Assembly: GCA_016858145.1 (NCBI GenBank)
Contig: JAEHOE010000098.1
Location: 434,001-498,000, forward strand
Length of the DNA stretch: 64,000 nt
Direction: 5' to 3'
Source: Edaphochlamys debaryana
Taxonomy: Eukaryota > Chlorophyta > Chlorophyceae > Chlamydomonadales
Shown here: positions 10,306 to 21,900 of the stretch, piece after piece
How positions within the stretch are numbered: the first letter of the stretch is position 1
Layout: the number at the start of each line of letters is the position of its first letter
Program-made: the position numbers and the translations under genes
The notes under the pieces: generated by a model
The model's input: the letters and a program-made list of their open reading frames with translations, nothing else
What the model was told of the DNA's origin: nothing
The model's database searches: none

Positions 10306-13300
10306 TCAGCCGTCCAGGCACGCCGCCAACTCATCGTCCACCAAGCCCAGCGTAACGGCCGCGTCTGTCACCACCCGCTTGCTGCCCCCGCTGCCGCCGC
10401 TAGCACCGCCGCCGCCACCGCCGGCACTCGGCTCGGGGGCCAGCCAGGGCACGGGACCCCCAGCGGCGCCGCTGGGCAAAGCCGCGCCAGAGCCACTGAC
10501 GCGACCGTAGTTGCTGTGCGGCGATGCACCCTGAGTCCAGCCGACGGGCCCGCCGCCGCCGCCACCATTGCCGCCACCCCAAGCTTCCGCCTTGAGCCTG
10601 GCCAAGACAGCCACGGGGCCCGTCTGTGACGACTCCGGGTAGCTCTGCGCGCCGTGGTTGGCAGCCATGCTGCCAGCGCCTGAGCCCCCGGCGCCGGTGT
10701 TCCCCGGGCCGGCGGCGAGGTTGCCGAGGGTGCGGCCGCCGGCGGGAATCGCCGCGGCGGGCATGCTGGCTGGCCCGCCGCCGCCGATCCCAACGCCGCC
10801 GGTGCCGCTCGCGATTCGAGTCATGGAGCGCACGCCACCGCTCGCAGAGATGGTCGCGAGTACCTCGTCGATGTCGCGGGTGTGGTCCAGGCGATCGAGC
10901 AGCTCGTCCAGCGCGTCATACCGACGCCCGCCTGACGAGCCCCCACTCGCATTGCTCGCGGCCGCGAGCGCGAACGCGTCCCAGCTGCTGCGACCATCGT
11001 TGGACTGTGACCCGTGCTGCAGCCGCGCTTGCTGCAACGCGCGCTTGAGGAGCGGCGCCGAGTCGCCGCCGCCCGCGTCAGCATCGCCTGGGTTGCCGAA
11101 GGACAGGACCGATGACGCGGCCAGGGGGTCGACGGTCCCGGGCTCACCAGTGAACCGGGAGCTGCCTGGCCTGACATCGGGGCGGCTGTTGGGCCGCCAC
11201 TGGCCGCCACCGCCGTCCGCATCGGTTTGCGCAACGCGTGTTGTCGCAGGAAGCTTCACAAGGTCCCCGAGAGACACGTCGCAAATGTCCTCGATGCTCG
11301 AACGCACGTCCGTCATCGCAACGTCATGCCCCTGCATGTGTCCTTGGCCGCCGCCAACAGCGCCATCATATCTGCATGACGGAGCAGGCTCGTCTGCCCG
11401 GGCCATGTCATCATCCTCGGGAGGGCTCGCAGGCCGGCCGCCGCCCATCTCCATGCGATCCCCCCAGCCCGGTGCCGACGTGGAGCGCTGCCGGCCCTCC
11501 GCGGCCCCCACGTGCGCGGACGCTGAGTGCGAGTTGCCCCACAGCGCCCCATTCGCGCGCTGCTGCTGCTGCAGCTGCTGCTGGAGCTGCTGCAACTGCA
11601 GCTGTTGCTGCTGCATCAGGCTGCTGGTGGAGTGGCGGTGATGGGGCGGTGCGCCCGCCGAGGCGGCGCGGTCGGGCAGGAACCCCGCAAGCGCGGCGAG
11701 GGACATGGGCGACTGGTCGTGGCCGGGAAGCGAGCTGCGGTGCTGGGGTCCGGCGAGCACGTGGCTCACGAGGTGTGACGACGGCTGCTCGTAGGATGGC
11801 CGGTGGTACGGCGACCCCTGGCCGCCGCTGTACTCGTTCGACAGGCGGCTCTGCATCTGGTTCCCGTGGCTTGTGGTGGTGTCTAGAGGCGCGACCGCCG
11901 AGTCGCTGGCCGTGCCGTGCCCGCTACCGCTGTTGGAGCCCTCCCGCGCAATGCCCAGGAGGTCAAACATGCGCGCCCCGACAGGTGCGTGCCCGGAGCC
12001 TCCGCTGACATGATCGCGACCGTGATCCCCTGCATGGCTGTCCAAGACGAGGACCGACCCGCCGCCCGGTGCGCCGCCAGAGATGCGGGGCTGGCCACCG
12101 AGCACGCCAGCCGGCTCACACACGCCCGAGGAGGGGTGCGAGCCGTAGCCGCCGGCTGCGTAGCTGCTGCTGCCCGTGCGCTGCGAGTTGAGCAGTGCGC
12201 CTTCGAGCACGCTCGACCCGGGCTGAGACCCGCCGCCACCGCCGCCGTGCGCGAGGCCGCTGACACGGGTCCCCAGGACGCGGTCTCCAATGCCAAAGGC
12301 CGAGGCGGGGGCCGAGGCCGTGCCGCTGTTGCCCCCGCTGCCGCTGAGGCCCAGGCCCGCCAGCGCACTCGCGCCCAGGCTCAGGCCCAGGCCCAGCCCG
12401 AGCCCGGAGTTGTGCGCGGAGCTCGCGCCTGACCCGGGGCCGCTGAACGGGCCCACGCCGAGCCCGTGCGATGGCGCCAGGCCCAACCCAGATCCGAACA
12501 TGCCGCGCATGCCGCCCAGCAGGTTCTGGCCCGAGCGCTGGTGTGCCATGCGGCCGCCCAGCCCCAGCCCCTGCCCCGGGGGCTGTAGGGATAGCCCCAT
12601 GCCGGTCCCGGTGCCCGACCCGGGGGGCTCGTCGAGTGGCTCCTGATGGAGCCAGGGCACCTGGTTGGCCGACACCGAGCCGGAGCCTGCGCCCCCGCCC
12701 GCCGCGGAGAGGAGCACGGGCGAGCAGGAGTCGTTGCCGGTGATCTGCGAGGATGGGCGGACAGTTGGGGAGGGGTGCTGAGTCAGGCAAGCAAACGCGC
12801 CAAGCTAGCAGATTTCCGGCTCATGGCTTTGGCCTCCGCCGCGGAGGCAGCTGGCTCCCTACGCTGATGCGCCCAGCAACCGCAGCAGGCCCCCTAGGCG
12901 GGCCTTTGCTGCCCCCGGTCCGCTGTTAGGGCATTCGGTCTCGGCGGCGGAGGCTGCTTCGCGCTGATTGGGGCAACTGCCTTTATGTACGTGTTTCTGT
13001 CCAGCCGGGACCGAGCCCAAAGTCGGCTTGTTAGCCCCCAACATGCGGTTGGCAACTGCCTCGTGAATTGGCCCGAAGCGTGCCCCGCCACCCCACGACA
13101 CCGCCCACCCAAGCTGGGCCCACCCACACTCACCGGATCGTAGCCGGTTCCCAGGCCGGCCGGAAAGGAGTCTGTGGAAGAGAGGGCGAGACGAAAGTGG
13201 AGGCTCGTGTGAGGCGTCTTATTGCTCGCCCTAGCCCTGAAGCACAGGTGCCTGCCCGCAACACATGCTCCAGCCCCCAGCGTGCGCGGGGGTCCTGGTC

Positions 13301-14999
13301 AAGTGCTCAGGCACTTACTGCGCTGGAAGGAGGGCAGGGTCGGCGACGCGCGGCCGTCTCCGTTGCCCGGTGCGCTCAGGAGGTGGGTGGTGACGTGCCG
13401 AGTGGACGGCGAGGGGCTGCGAGGGCGGGATGCGACTCATTAGGATTGTGGGATGGATATGTGGGAGCTCCGGACTACATGCAACAATTACCGGCCTTGA
13501 CGCCCCACGCCGGCCCAGAGGCCCCACACAAGGGACTGGAAGACAACGGTGGTGGGACTATTGGGCTGCGGTCCCACCACACTAGCGGCTGGGCTAACAC
13601 ACCTGGCCTCCTTTTGGTTGCCGCTGCCGTACACAGCCATCGCCTTCTCGTACGCCGACCGCCGTGCTGCCGGATCATCTGCACAGTCTCGTACGAACGT
13701 GATGTAGCAGTACAGGAAGGACGAGCGCCGGGACGTCTTTGCTCGCGTGGTGCTGTGCCAGCTGCGTGGGGAGGAGCGGGGAGCAGTGGGGAGGAGTGGG
13801 AGGACGGTCGGGTTGCGGTTGCCATCCGGTAAGCAGGTGCACGGCCGGCGGAGGGACTGGGCAAGGACAAGCATTCGGGGGGCTTCTGTCTGGCACTCGA
13901 TAGCCTGGCTGCAGAAGCCCTTTCAAAGAGTCCACTGGTGACCCTGCATGCGTGCATGCGTGCCCGTGCACAAGCCAACTGCAGAGTGTGCTCTGACGCG
14001 GTGCCTTTGCCGCGCTGACCCGAGTAGCCCATAGGGTTGATCGATTCCGTGCTCTCAGATGAATGAGCACCACAACGGCAGGTTCGCGTCCCGCGACTGG
14101 TGTGAACGCAACTTCGCACTCGTCGAGACTGTGTACGAGCGCAGTGCTATGAACTTTGGTGACACTGCCCGCGCATTGACGAAGCAAGGCCACCCGCTGG
14201 CAAATCCCAGTCGCACTCACAGGTTTTTTATGTCGTTGTCTGATGGTGCAGCGGGGAAAGGGCACAGTGGTTGATGCGTGCGGCGGGGAAGAGGGCAGCA
14301 AAGGTGGGTGCAGTGGGTTCAGGTTTGGCCAGTGTGCAAAGGACGCCCAGCACAGGGCCAGGATATTGCGACAGTTGTGCACCCGAGAAACTAGAGCTCA
14401 GAAACAACCCGAATGGCTGCGGCGCTGACGCTGGCATGTGAGCAACCAGACGGCTGCAGTGGGCCCGCACCACCAGGCACTAACCCTCCCCATGCACTGG
14501 CCTCCCACATGGGGCCACATCCCTCCAGCCAGCCACACCGCCACGCCCGACCCCACGCTGCTCAGCAGCAGCACAGCGGCTCCTTGCCTGTGCGGCCTGG
14601 AAGGTACTTCGCGATGGCACTCCACCTGCCATGATGGGGACGACACGGCGTGCAGTTGACATCAGAGCGAATCAGCGACAGTAAGCACACCCTGCAACAT
14701 CATCTGCGGTCTGCTGTGGTGCTCCTTGGCTGTGCTGAGCGAGAGCGGGGAGCGCGCCGTTGGTTGCATACGCACCTGTTGCCCAGCTGCGAGTGGCGCA
14801 GCGCGAGAGTCGTCTCTTCTGCATTAGACCACTGCAGCTTGGGCCTCGAGCTCCTCTCCGTGTCCAAATTACTCGTAGAAATATTTTTCTGCAGCCTGTT
14901 ACGCCGCCTCCCCGATGGGTCTGAGCTTCTAGATGGATCGTGGTCGTGGTGGTCGAGCTCGGGGTCAAAGGACCCCGCTTCAGCCAAAGATGCGTCCAT
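10306..14999 (-). CDS. MYB-like protein A, canonical recognition helix
   Basis: The exons are 14999-14776, 14625-14588, 14239-14221, 13761-13603, 13416-13319, 13171-13134 and 12744-10306, giving a frame-consistent 1004-residue protein. A MYB repeat occupies about residues 57-97: W57 in QWSNAEE, W76 in WSAIAKYLPGRT, then DNDIKNLWHS with W95. The tryptophan spacing of 19 and the recognition helix DNDIKN are typical of plant MYB proteins, so a nuclear DNA-binding role is likely. Next comes a basic stretch and SSFLYCYITFV, shared with the other three MYB genes here. The remaining 800 residues are Gly-, Ser- and Gln-rich. Intron 2 appears to use a GC donor, and the third exon has only 19 nt. I chose the ATG at 14999 as the first in-frame Met. 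An earlier MYB repeat on unrecognised 5' exons remains possible. Confidence 0.75.
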
Positions 15000-16218
15000 G
15001 GAGGAACGCACGGTTCCCCGCCAAAAGGGGAGCTGCTGCTCGTGTAAGACTCTCAGCTGACTTCTCTCCACTGACGAGCTGGCCTAACCACGGCCCTGAC
15101 CACGAGATGAGCCACTGGGCTGAGCTCCAGCGCTGAACTCGCCGGCTAGGCGCGTGCGAGTTCTTGTGAAGTCCCAACGGATGCTGCAGGCTAGCTCCTC
15201 GGGCTCCCGTTTCAGCGGAAGGGTGTGGCAGCGACCTTCTGTCGCATGAGCAGTTCCCCGCGCGGCCGAGCTATGCCGCACCGGAATGCGGAATGTGTGC
15301 GAGCTATTCGTGCAGTGGCTCTACGGCGGCGAAAGCGTGTTGTGTGCACCGGGGACTGGAAGTCTTTGCACACGCGAGTACAACAAGCTGGGAGCTGATG
15401 CGTTTCAGACCGCTTAGACGTTTAGGTGGGGTCTTCTGATGCCGGTTGGCCCTTCCGTCGGGCTTGGCAACGGGGTAAGCGGAGCCCGTACGCGGGGGCA
15501 AAGAGTGTGGGTGTGCGGCTGGGCCCAAGCGTGTACGCAAGCGCGCATGGAACTTCCCACTCACCCACGCACTGTTTTTCAAAACAAAACACGCAGGAAG
15601 ACAACGCCTTGGTAAGATGAGGCCGGCACAGGAACCTACTCCGGCCAAGGTCAACGCGGGCCGCGTGCACCTTGGTGTCAAGCTGGCGACAACTCGGACG
15701 ATAGACCCGAATATGGTCAACTGGATGCTCCTGCCATCGAACAACGTTGCCGGCGGACTGTGCTCCCAAAAACGTTTTGCGGCGGACACAGCCATTGTCG
15801 TGCCATTTGCCCGGCGACGAGAACAAGAGAGCCGTCCGGCCCGCTGGCGGTCGCTGTTTGATGTCAGCTGGCGGCCCTGGTCCCTGCGAGTGGAGCCGGC
15901 ATCTGGCAGTAACTGCGTTTCACACACTGTGGCGTGTCTTGCACGGGCAGGGACCTGCAAGGAGCACCGTTTAGCTCAGTGTGCCCCAACGCCTCACCTG
16001 CCCAAGCCCCTGTTGACAGAAGGGTTGCAGGCCAGGGATGCAGGGATGCACCTGAGCACGGTCCTGGAAGTTTCCGCCCAGGATCGAGCCCCAGCCTTCA
16101 GCCCCGCTTTCGCCGGGCCACAACCAGCCGTGTGCCACAACCGAGGACCATTCCTACACCATTCCTACACAACCGAGGACCGTTCCTACCTGCCTACAGA
16201 CACCCTTTCCCACCAGTT
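15000..16218. other. Upstream region of MYB-A, no clear gene
   Basis: Open frames of about 220 codons exist on both strands (minus 15304-15960, plus 15617-16276), but they overlap and neither has a recognisable motif. The MYB-A promoter, and possibly more of its 5' exons, should be here. Confidence 0.4.
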
Positions 16219-17331
16219 TCAGCCGCTCCCAGCGCCTGGCCGCATGCTCCCAGTCCTCCCAGTCCTACTGTTGTAGAAGTCCTGGATGGGCCCTGCTTTG
16301 GCTGAGAGGAGCTTTGCTACCCTTCTGTAGCCGTCCGCACCCTCGCCTGCATCGCTCGCCGCGCCAGTTCCCCTCGGAGATGCCAGGTGTGGTCCGTCCT
16401 GACCACGCAACCACAATCCTGCACAATCCTGCACACTCCTTGCAGCATGCATGCTGACGCAGCACGCCATCCATTCGCATTCGTCATCTTGGCCTGCTCC
16501 AGGAGCGAGACCTCCCCGCCTCCCCTCGTGGGCTTGAGCTTTGCGGAGCGGCACGCTCTCTCTGCGCCCCTCAACCGCACTCAGCCCACCCACATCTGGC
16601 CCCCCGTGCCCCTGCACGCAAACTACGCCCTCTTCTCCCGTTTCCCCGGGCATCCGGGTGACCCGGCCTTGCGCCGCACGCGGCTTAATCCCCAGGGCCG
16701 GGGTCCTGTTGCCGCACCGAGTGCAGACCTCCAAGGCCACCATGGCTGGCGCCGAGCTCCTGTCTCGCCCGAGCATCTGGCTAGCCCGAGCTTCTGTCTC
16801 GCCCGAGCCCCCGACGGGCGCTGAGCACGTGCTGCACGGCTTGGCCGCCACCAGGGGTACGAGAGGCACAGCGATGCGCAGGGCCACCAGGGGCCCCTCC
16901 CAAGGCAGCCACTCCGCTATCATGGGGCTGGGCTGATAGAGGTGAGGGCGCCGCCCGCTCGCCCAGCTCCAGCCCGGCCTGGGCCGCTTACCCTCGCCCC
17001 GGCTTGGGCTGGGCTTCGGAGGCTGCCGGCGCAGCGCAGCCGCGTCAACACAATCCTGCCGCAGGCTGCTCCAATGTCCCGGTCTTGTCTTGGTCCCTCG
17101 CCTGAGTCCGCGGCCGTCGGGGGCCAGGGGGCCAGGGCCCACGCATCCTGGCCTCATCAGCCGGCGGCCGTGCCATGCAAAAATCTCGACTTGTCGCGAG
17201 GGTGCTGCTGGCGTCGAGCACAATCCAGCAGGGCAGTGGCCGCAGTAGGCCACACCCAGGCGCAGTTGCAGCGGCGGGTGCTGTGGCGTGCAGCGCTTGC
17301 AGATCACCGTCAGGGTCTTGGGCGGCAGCAT
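16219..17331 (-). CDS. Hypothetical Cys-pair protein or exon
   Basis: A single open frame of 370 codons starts at an ATG and has no family I recognise. Cysteine pairs CKRC (residues 11-14) and CGHC (about 30-33) are separated by a hydrophobic stretch, which resembles a small zinc ribbon. CSTC and CTRC occur further on, with a short hydrophobic segment (VALRIAVPLVPLVA) nearby. The rest is basic and low complexity. Such frames arise by chance in GC-rich algal DNA, and this one could be part exon and part intron. Confidence 0.25.
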   Translation of the reverse strand: MLPPKTLTVICKRCTPQHPPLQLRLGVAYCGHCPAGLCSTPAAPSRQVEIFAWHGRRLMRPGCVGPGPLAPDGRGLRRGTKTRPGHWSSLRQDCVDAAALRRQPPKPSPSRGEGKRPRPGWSWASGRRPHLYQPSPMIAEWLPWEGPLVALRIAVPLVPLVAAKPCSTCSAPVGGSGETEARASQMLGRDRSSAPAMVALEVCTRCGNRTPALGIKPRAAQGRVTRMPGETGEEGVVCVQGHGGPDVGGLSAVEGRRESVPLRKAQAHEGRRGGLAPGAGQDDECEWMACCVSMHAARSVQDCAGLWLRGQDGPHLASPRGTGAASDAGEGADGYRRVAKLLSAKAGPIQDFYNSRTGRTGSMRPGAGSG

Positions 17332-18880
17332 TGAGGCAGCTCAGGGCAGTCTTTGGTGCTGGCGGTTGTGCTCAATGTGCTGGCGGCTGCGGGGGCGCCG
17401 GGCTGCGCGCCTGCGCCTGGTGCAAATAAGGCTGCCTGTCCCAGGGATTTGTGTGAACGGGTTCCTAATTTGAATCGGCCCCCAATCGGCTGTGTCACGA
17501 CCCACAGCTGTATCGGCACGCCGCTGCAGGCAAAAGCGGGACGGGCAGCAGAGCTGCGTCCAGCCGTAGCGTCCCAGAACACTGGAGCGGGCGGCTATCG
17601 AGGAGACTCGGAACTGTGATTGCAGAGACTTGTCAGCGTGGAGACTTACAGGAGCAGCGAGCTACCTGCTGCATGTGCCGTAGGCAATAGCAGTATCTAG
17701 ATGCGACAAGCTGCTGCTTGTCGCGCGTCACACGAGTTAGGCTCAGGCAGAGCCGTACGACAGGCTAAGATGGCCTCACACGGCCAAACACACACAAGTA
17801 ACCCCCTCTTCCCCTCCTCCAGAACCTAGTTCCCCGCCGCCCACGGCCAGCGCGGGAACGCTCACACACGGGAACGTGACAGCTGTTCCGGCCGCCCTGC
17901 CTGGCGCTGCCGGTGTCACCCTGCAAGCACTGCAGACGCTCACCCCTGCGTCTTGCCCTGCTTGCGTGCTCGGCTGCCCGTGGTTCGCTCGCCTTCCTTG
18001 GGGCCCAGACCCAAGTAGCTTGCATTACCCTGTTGAAGAGATAGCGTCTACTTGTGAGCAGCGGCCCTCCCGCCCTCAGCCTCTTTCCATGCCCCCAACC
18101 GGGTCTGCGCCAAACAGGCGTCACAGTCTTCCGGACTCTACACCGGCCCCAATCCTCGGCGGGTATTCCCACCTTTTGTCTTGCAGCAACGCCTGGGCTG
18201 GTAAGTGGTGCAATGTTCTGGCTTCTCGCTGTTCCTCAGGTTCCTCACATGCCCGTTGTGGCCGTGGCGGTGGCCGTGGCCGGCGTGGCAAGTATCCGTG
18301 GACGGACGAGACCGCACACGAGTGTACGCAATGTGGGCTGTGCTGACTATCCCAGGCACCCATTGCTAGCTTTGGGGGGGAAAGCCCCCCTTGCGAGAAA
18401 GGGCCCGTGTGTGGGTACGTGTCAACTTGTGTCAAGGCGGACCAGGCTCTCCACTGTGGCGGCCGCTTTGCAACCTGCAGGTCTCTATACTTGCTTTCGG
18501 CAGCTTTCCTGCGGCCGGTCTGCAGGTGCTTCCCGTTCGGGCGGCCCACCTCCGATCCGCGAGCAGCTGGGACTGCGTCAACTGCCCAGGAACAGGCCAG
18601 AGTCAGAGCGCCGGCACAAGGCCCAATTCATCTATACTATCACTGGAGCTCCGGTCGGTACCCCCTGCTCGCTCAACTCAAGACAGGGAATTCACTGTTC
18701 AAAACTTCTGCGCGCGCCGCGAGGCAGCCTACGTGAGCAACGCAAGCATTCTTGGTGTCGGCGTTGCAGTTTTGTCATTGCGGGGTCCAGTCTCTCGCGA
18801 ACCGCCTAACCAGTCTCGCTTCTGCGCCAGAAACTAGCGGTCCGGTGCTAGTGTTCTACCGGACGAACATCACACGCATT
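17332..18880. other. Intergenic, candidate 5' region of the VCA-like gene
   Basis: Short overlapping frames occur on both strands without a recognisable domain. The distal part should contain the promoter and 5' UTR of the plus-strand gene at 18964. An upstream coding exon of that gene cannot be excluded. Confidence 0.4.
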
Positions 18881-18904
18881 ATGGAGGTCCCGGGCGTGCT
18901 CTAG
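18881..18904 (+). promoter_or_regulatory. Short upstream open reading frame
   Basis: An ATG at 18881 starts a seven-codon frame (MEVPGVL) that ends at 18904, 60 bases before the chosen start of the VCA-like gene and out of frame with it. If it lies in the mature 5' UTR it could lower translation of the main frame. Confidence 0.35.
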
Positions 18905-18963
18905 CGACCCGGCCCCGGTGCACCTGTGGGCCTCGGAGTCAGGCCCGGCCGGCAACATCCTTC

Positions 18964-21900
18964 ATGCCGAAGGCACCCCCACCTGTGGCGACGGCCGGGA
19001 CGGCCTCCTTCATGGCGCCCGGTGGCAACGGCCACCTGCAGCAGCCTAGCCTGCATCCTCATCAGCTACAGTACCACCAGTTCAACAGCGCGACTGACCT
19101 TCAGCGATCCCAGACGTTCATGAGCCAGGGCCCGGCGCCCAGCGGGCCTATGTCCAGCGCCCTGCGGAGCAGGTCTGTCATCCAGGGCCCTGGAACGTCC
19201 TTTGCTGCGTTCTCGCCACTCTCGGCGGGGCTGGTGCGAGAGCCGCCGCCACCGGAGCCGGGGCCCGCGATGCCTGTCTACTCTCCCCTCCAGGTGCGCT
19301 GTCGTTGTGTGGGGGGTGTCGGGGGAGCATTGGCATGGGGAGCCTAGTGCCAGGCGGCTGGGGAGGCGCGCAGACGCTACGACCAAGCGGGCTTTGATGG
19401 GGTCCATGCGGTGCACGCAACGGAACCGTTGCTTGACTGCTGACCGGGGCACATCGCCTTGCTACCTCCCTCCTGTCTGCCTGTGCGCCGACTCGTGCCC
19501 ACTCCCCTAAACGCACTTTGGCCTGCCGCCCTGTCATCAACGCGACCCCATAACGCTGTCCGGTCCCTTCACTCGTTCCGCGGGCTGGTGTGTGACGCTT
19601 GTCTCGAGCATTAATCCCTCCTCTCCTTCCACCCATCTTCAATCCTGCCAGAGCAATATGGTGGTCCACCAGTGGGCGAGTTCGGGCCAGGCAGCCCCGC
19701 GGTAAGGATGTTGGCGGGGAGGATGGGCGTGAGGGCCTCACGGTGAGGCTAGCGCGGGGGCCCTGAAGATGATGCAGCTGGAGGGACGGGGGCAGGCAAG
19801 GGGGAACGGGGGGAGGCTGGGGCCCGCGGACGGCGATATGCGACTGCGCGTGCCGAGACAAATGCACCGGGTGCACGGCAGAGGCGCGGATGCAAGGTTC
19901 GGGACGCAGGACTTGGAAGGCTTTTCCCACCGCAGCACGGGACACGGGCGCTTTGCAGGAAGCCCCCTTCACGCGCTCATGCGGCGCGGGCACCGGGCTT
20001 GGGGAATCCGGGAGCCGGGTTGAGGGGATGCACCGATGCTGCTGTGCTGCGATGGTGCCCCGTGCTCTGCCGGGGCGCCGCGTGGCCTTCTGGCCTTGAG
20101 GGCGGACGACCGGGGAGGACGGGTCGTAGCGTCAGAAACGCTACAGCGACCATGTGATGGAAGGATGGCAGGCATGGGGTAGCGGCTCTGGAGCCCATTG
20201 CAAAGCGGCTTAGGGCCGTGGCCGGTGTTACTGTGACGCGCGTGCGTTTGCGCTCCGGCTGGGGAGGCTGCAGGGCGCAGGCCCAGACCAGCCTCTCCCT
20301 CCTGTGCCGGACTCGGGCCCCGTGTGGGTTTCGCTGCGCTGTCGTCTGGTGCGCCCGTCCCTTAACATTCGCCTGCCCCGCCCCTCCTCCGCCCCGCCCG
20401 TGTTTCCCCACCGCCAGGCCCCAAGCGCCTCCTCCGGCCCCGGCACCCCAGCCCCAGTACGCCCGCCAAGCGTCAGTCCAGCAGCCCACCGTGTCATACC
20501 AGCCGGCGCCCGCCACCAACTACCATCCGCCCGCGCCAACCGCCGTCGGCGCGAGCATGATCGCCGGGTACGCCGCGCCAACCGCCGTGGCGGTTGCCGC
20601 CGGGCCGCCGCCAGCGGCGGCATCCGGAGCTTCGCACATCCCGGGCAATCTAGTCAACTCCACGTACGCACCTCTGCAGCGGTCCAAGGTCGGCAGCAGC
20701 GGCGGCGGCGCGCTGGCGGCGGCGCCGCTGAGCGCGGCCATGGCGGCGCGGAGCGGCGGCGGCGCCGAGGTGGCGGCGCCTGCGCCGCCGCCGTCGGCCT
20801 TCACGCCGCTACAGCACCAGCTGATGCGGAGCCAGACGATGGCGGCGGCAGTGCCCTCGGCGGCAGCGGCGCCGCCGCCGCCAGTGTTCTCCACGACGCC
20901 GGCGGACTACCAGCGGCTGCGGAGCCAGAGCATGGTGCCAACGCACGCGCCGCCGCCGCTGGCGGCGGTGACAGCGGCGCCGTCGACGCCGCCGGCGGCG
21001 CAGCGGAAGCAGCTGTCGGCGAGCAAGATGCCGGACTGGATGCTGCAGGAGGTGCAGCCGAGGCTGGCGGAGGCCAGGTCGCCGCCGCCGCCGCCGCGAG
21101 AGGCGCCGCCGGTGGCGGCACCGCCGCCGCCGCCGCCGCCAGCGCCGCCGGCCCCTGCGCAGCGGATGCATCGCTCGCAGTCCGAGCGCGCGCCGCCGCC
21201 GCCAGCGCCACGGCCCCCGTCCCCGCCGCCCGTGCAAGTGGCTGACGTCAGCCTCACCGCCGCCGTCGCGCGCGCACCGCCGCCACCAGCCCCGCCGCCG
21301 CCGGCGCGGTCAGTGCAACGCTCGCTCTCGGAACGCGCCCCGCCGCCGGCGCCGCCGCCGCCACTGATCGCTGCTGACGCCGGAGTGAGGTCTGTGACAA
21401 TGCAGCGCCAACCGACCCAGGCCACCATTCCGGAGGAGGATGAATGGGAAGGTTCCATCAGTTTCGGCAGAGTCAGGGCTCAGCGGGAGCCATCGATCTC
21501 GGACCGACTGCCGCCGCCACCGTCAGAGACGCTGACGTTCTCGCTGCCGCCGCCGCGGCTGGAGCCGGCGGCGCCGTCGCCGTTAAGCGGCGGTGCGGCG
21601 CCAGCGGCGGCGCCGCCGCCGCCGCCACCGGCGTGGTGGAGCCAGGCGGCCCCGGCGGCCGCGGCGGCGGCGCGGCGCAGCGGCGGCGGCAGCAGCGCTG
21701 GCTCCTGGTCAGACTCCGACGACGAAGCGCTGACGTCACGGCGGGGCAAGAGCTCGACGGCGGCGGCGGCGCCGCCGCCGCCAGCGCTGGCGCGGCAGCC
21801 GTCCTGGTCTTCAGCGGCAGCGGCAGCTGCCGAGGTGGCAGCAGGCGGGTCGTCGGCGGCGGCGGTGACCGCGGCGGCGCGGGCGCCCAGCCCAGCGACA

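Noticed and set aside
13603..13620. GTGTTA donor one base downstream to splice MYB-A exon 4 directly to exon 6
   Set aside because: Using GTGTGT and an intermediate 98-nt exon with strong sites (13416-13319) keeps every phase and gives sensible protein.
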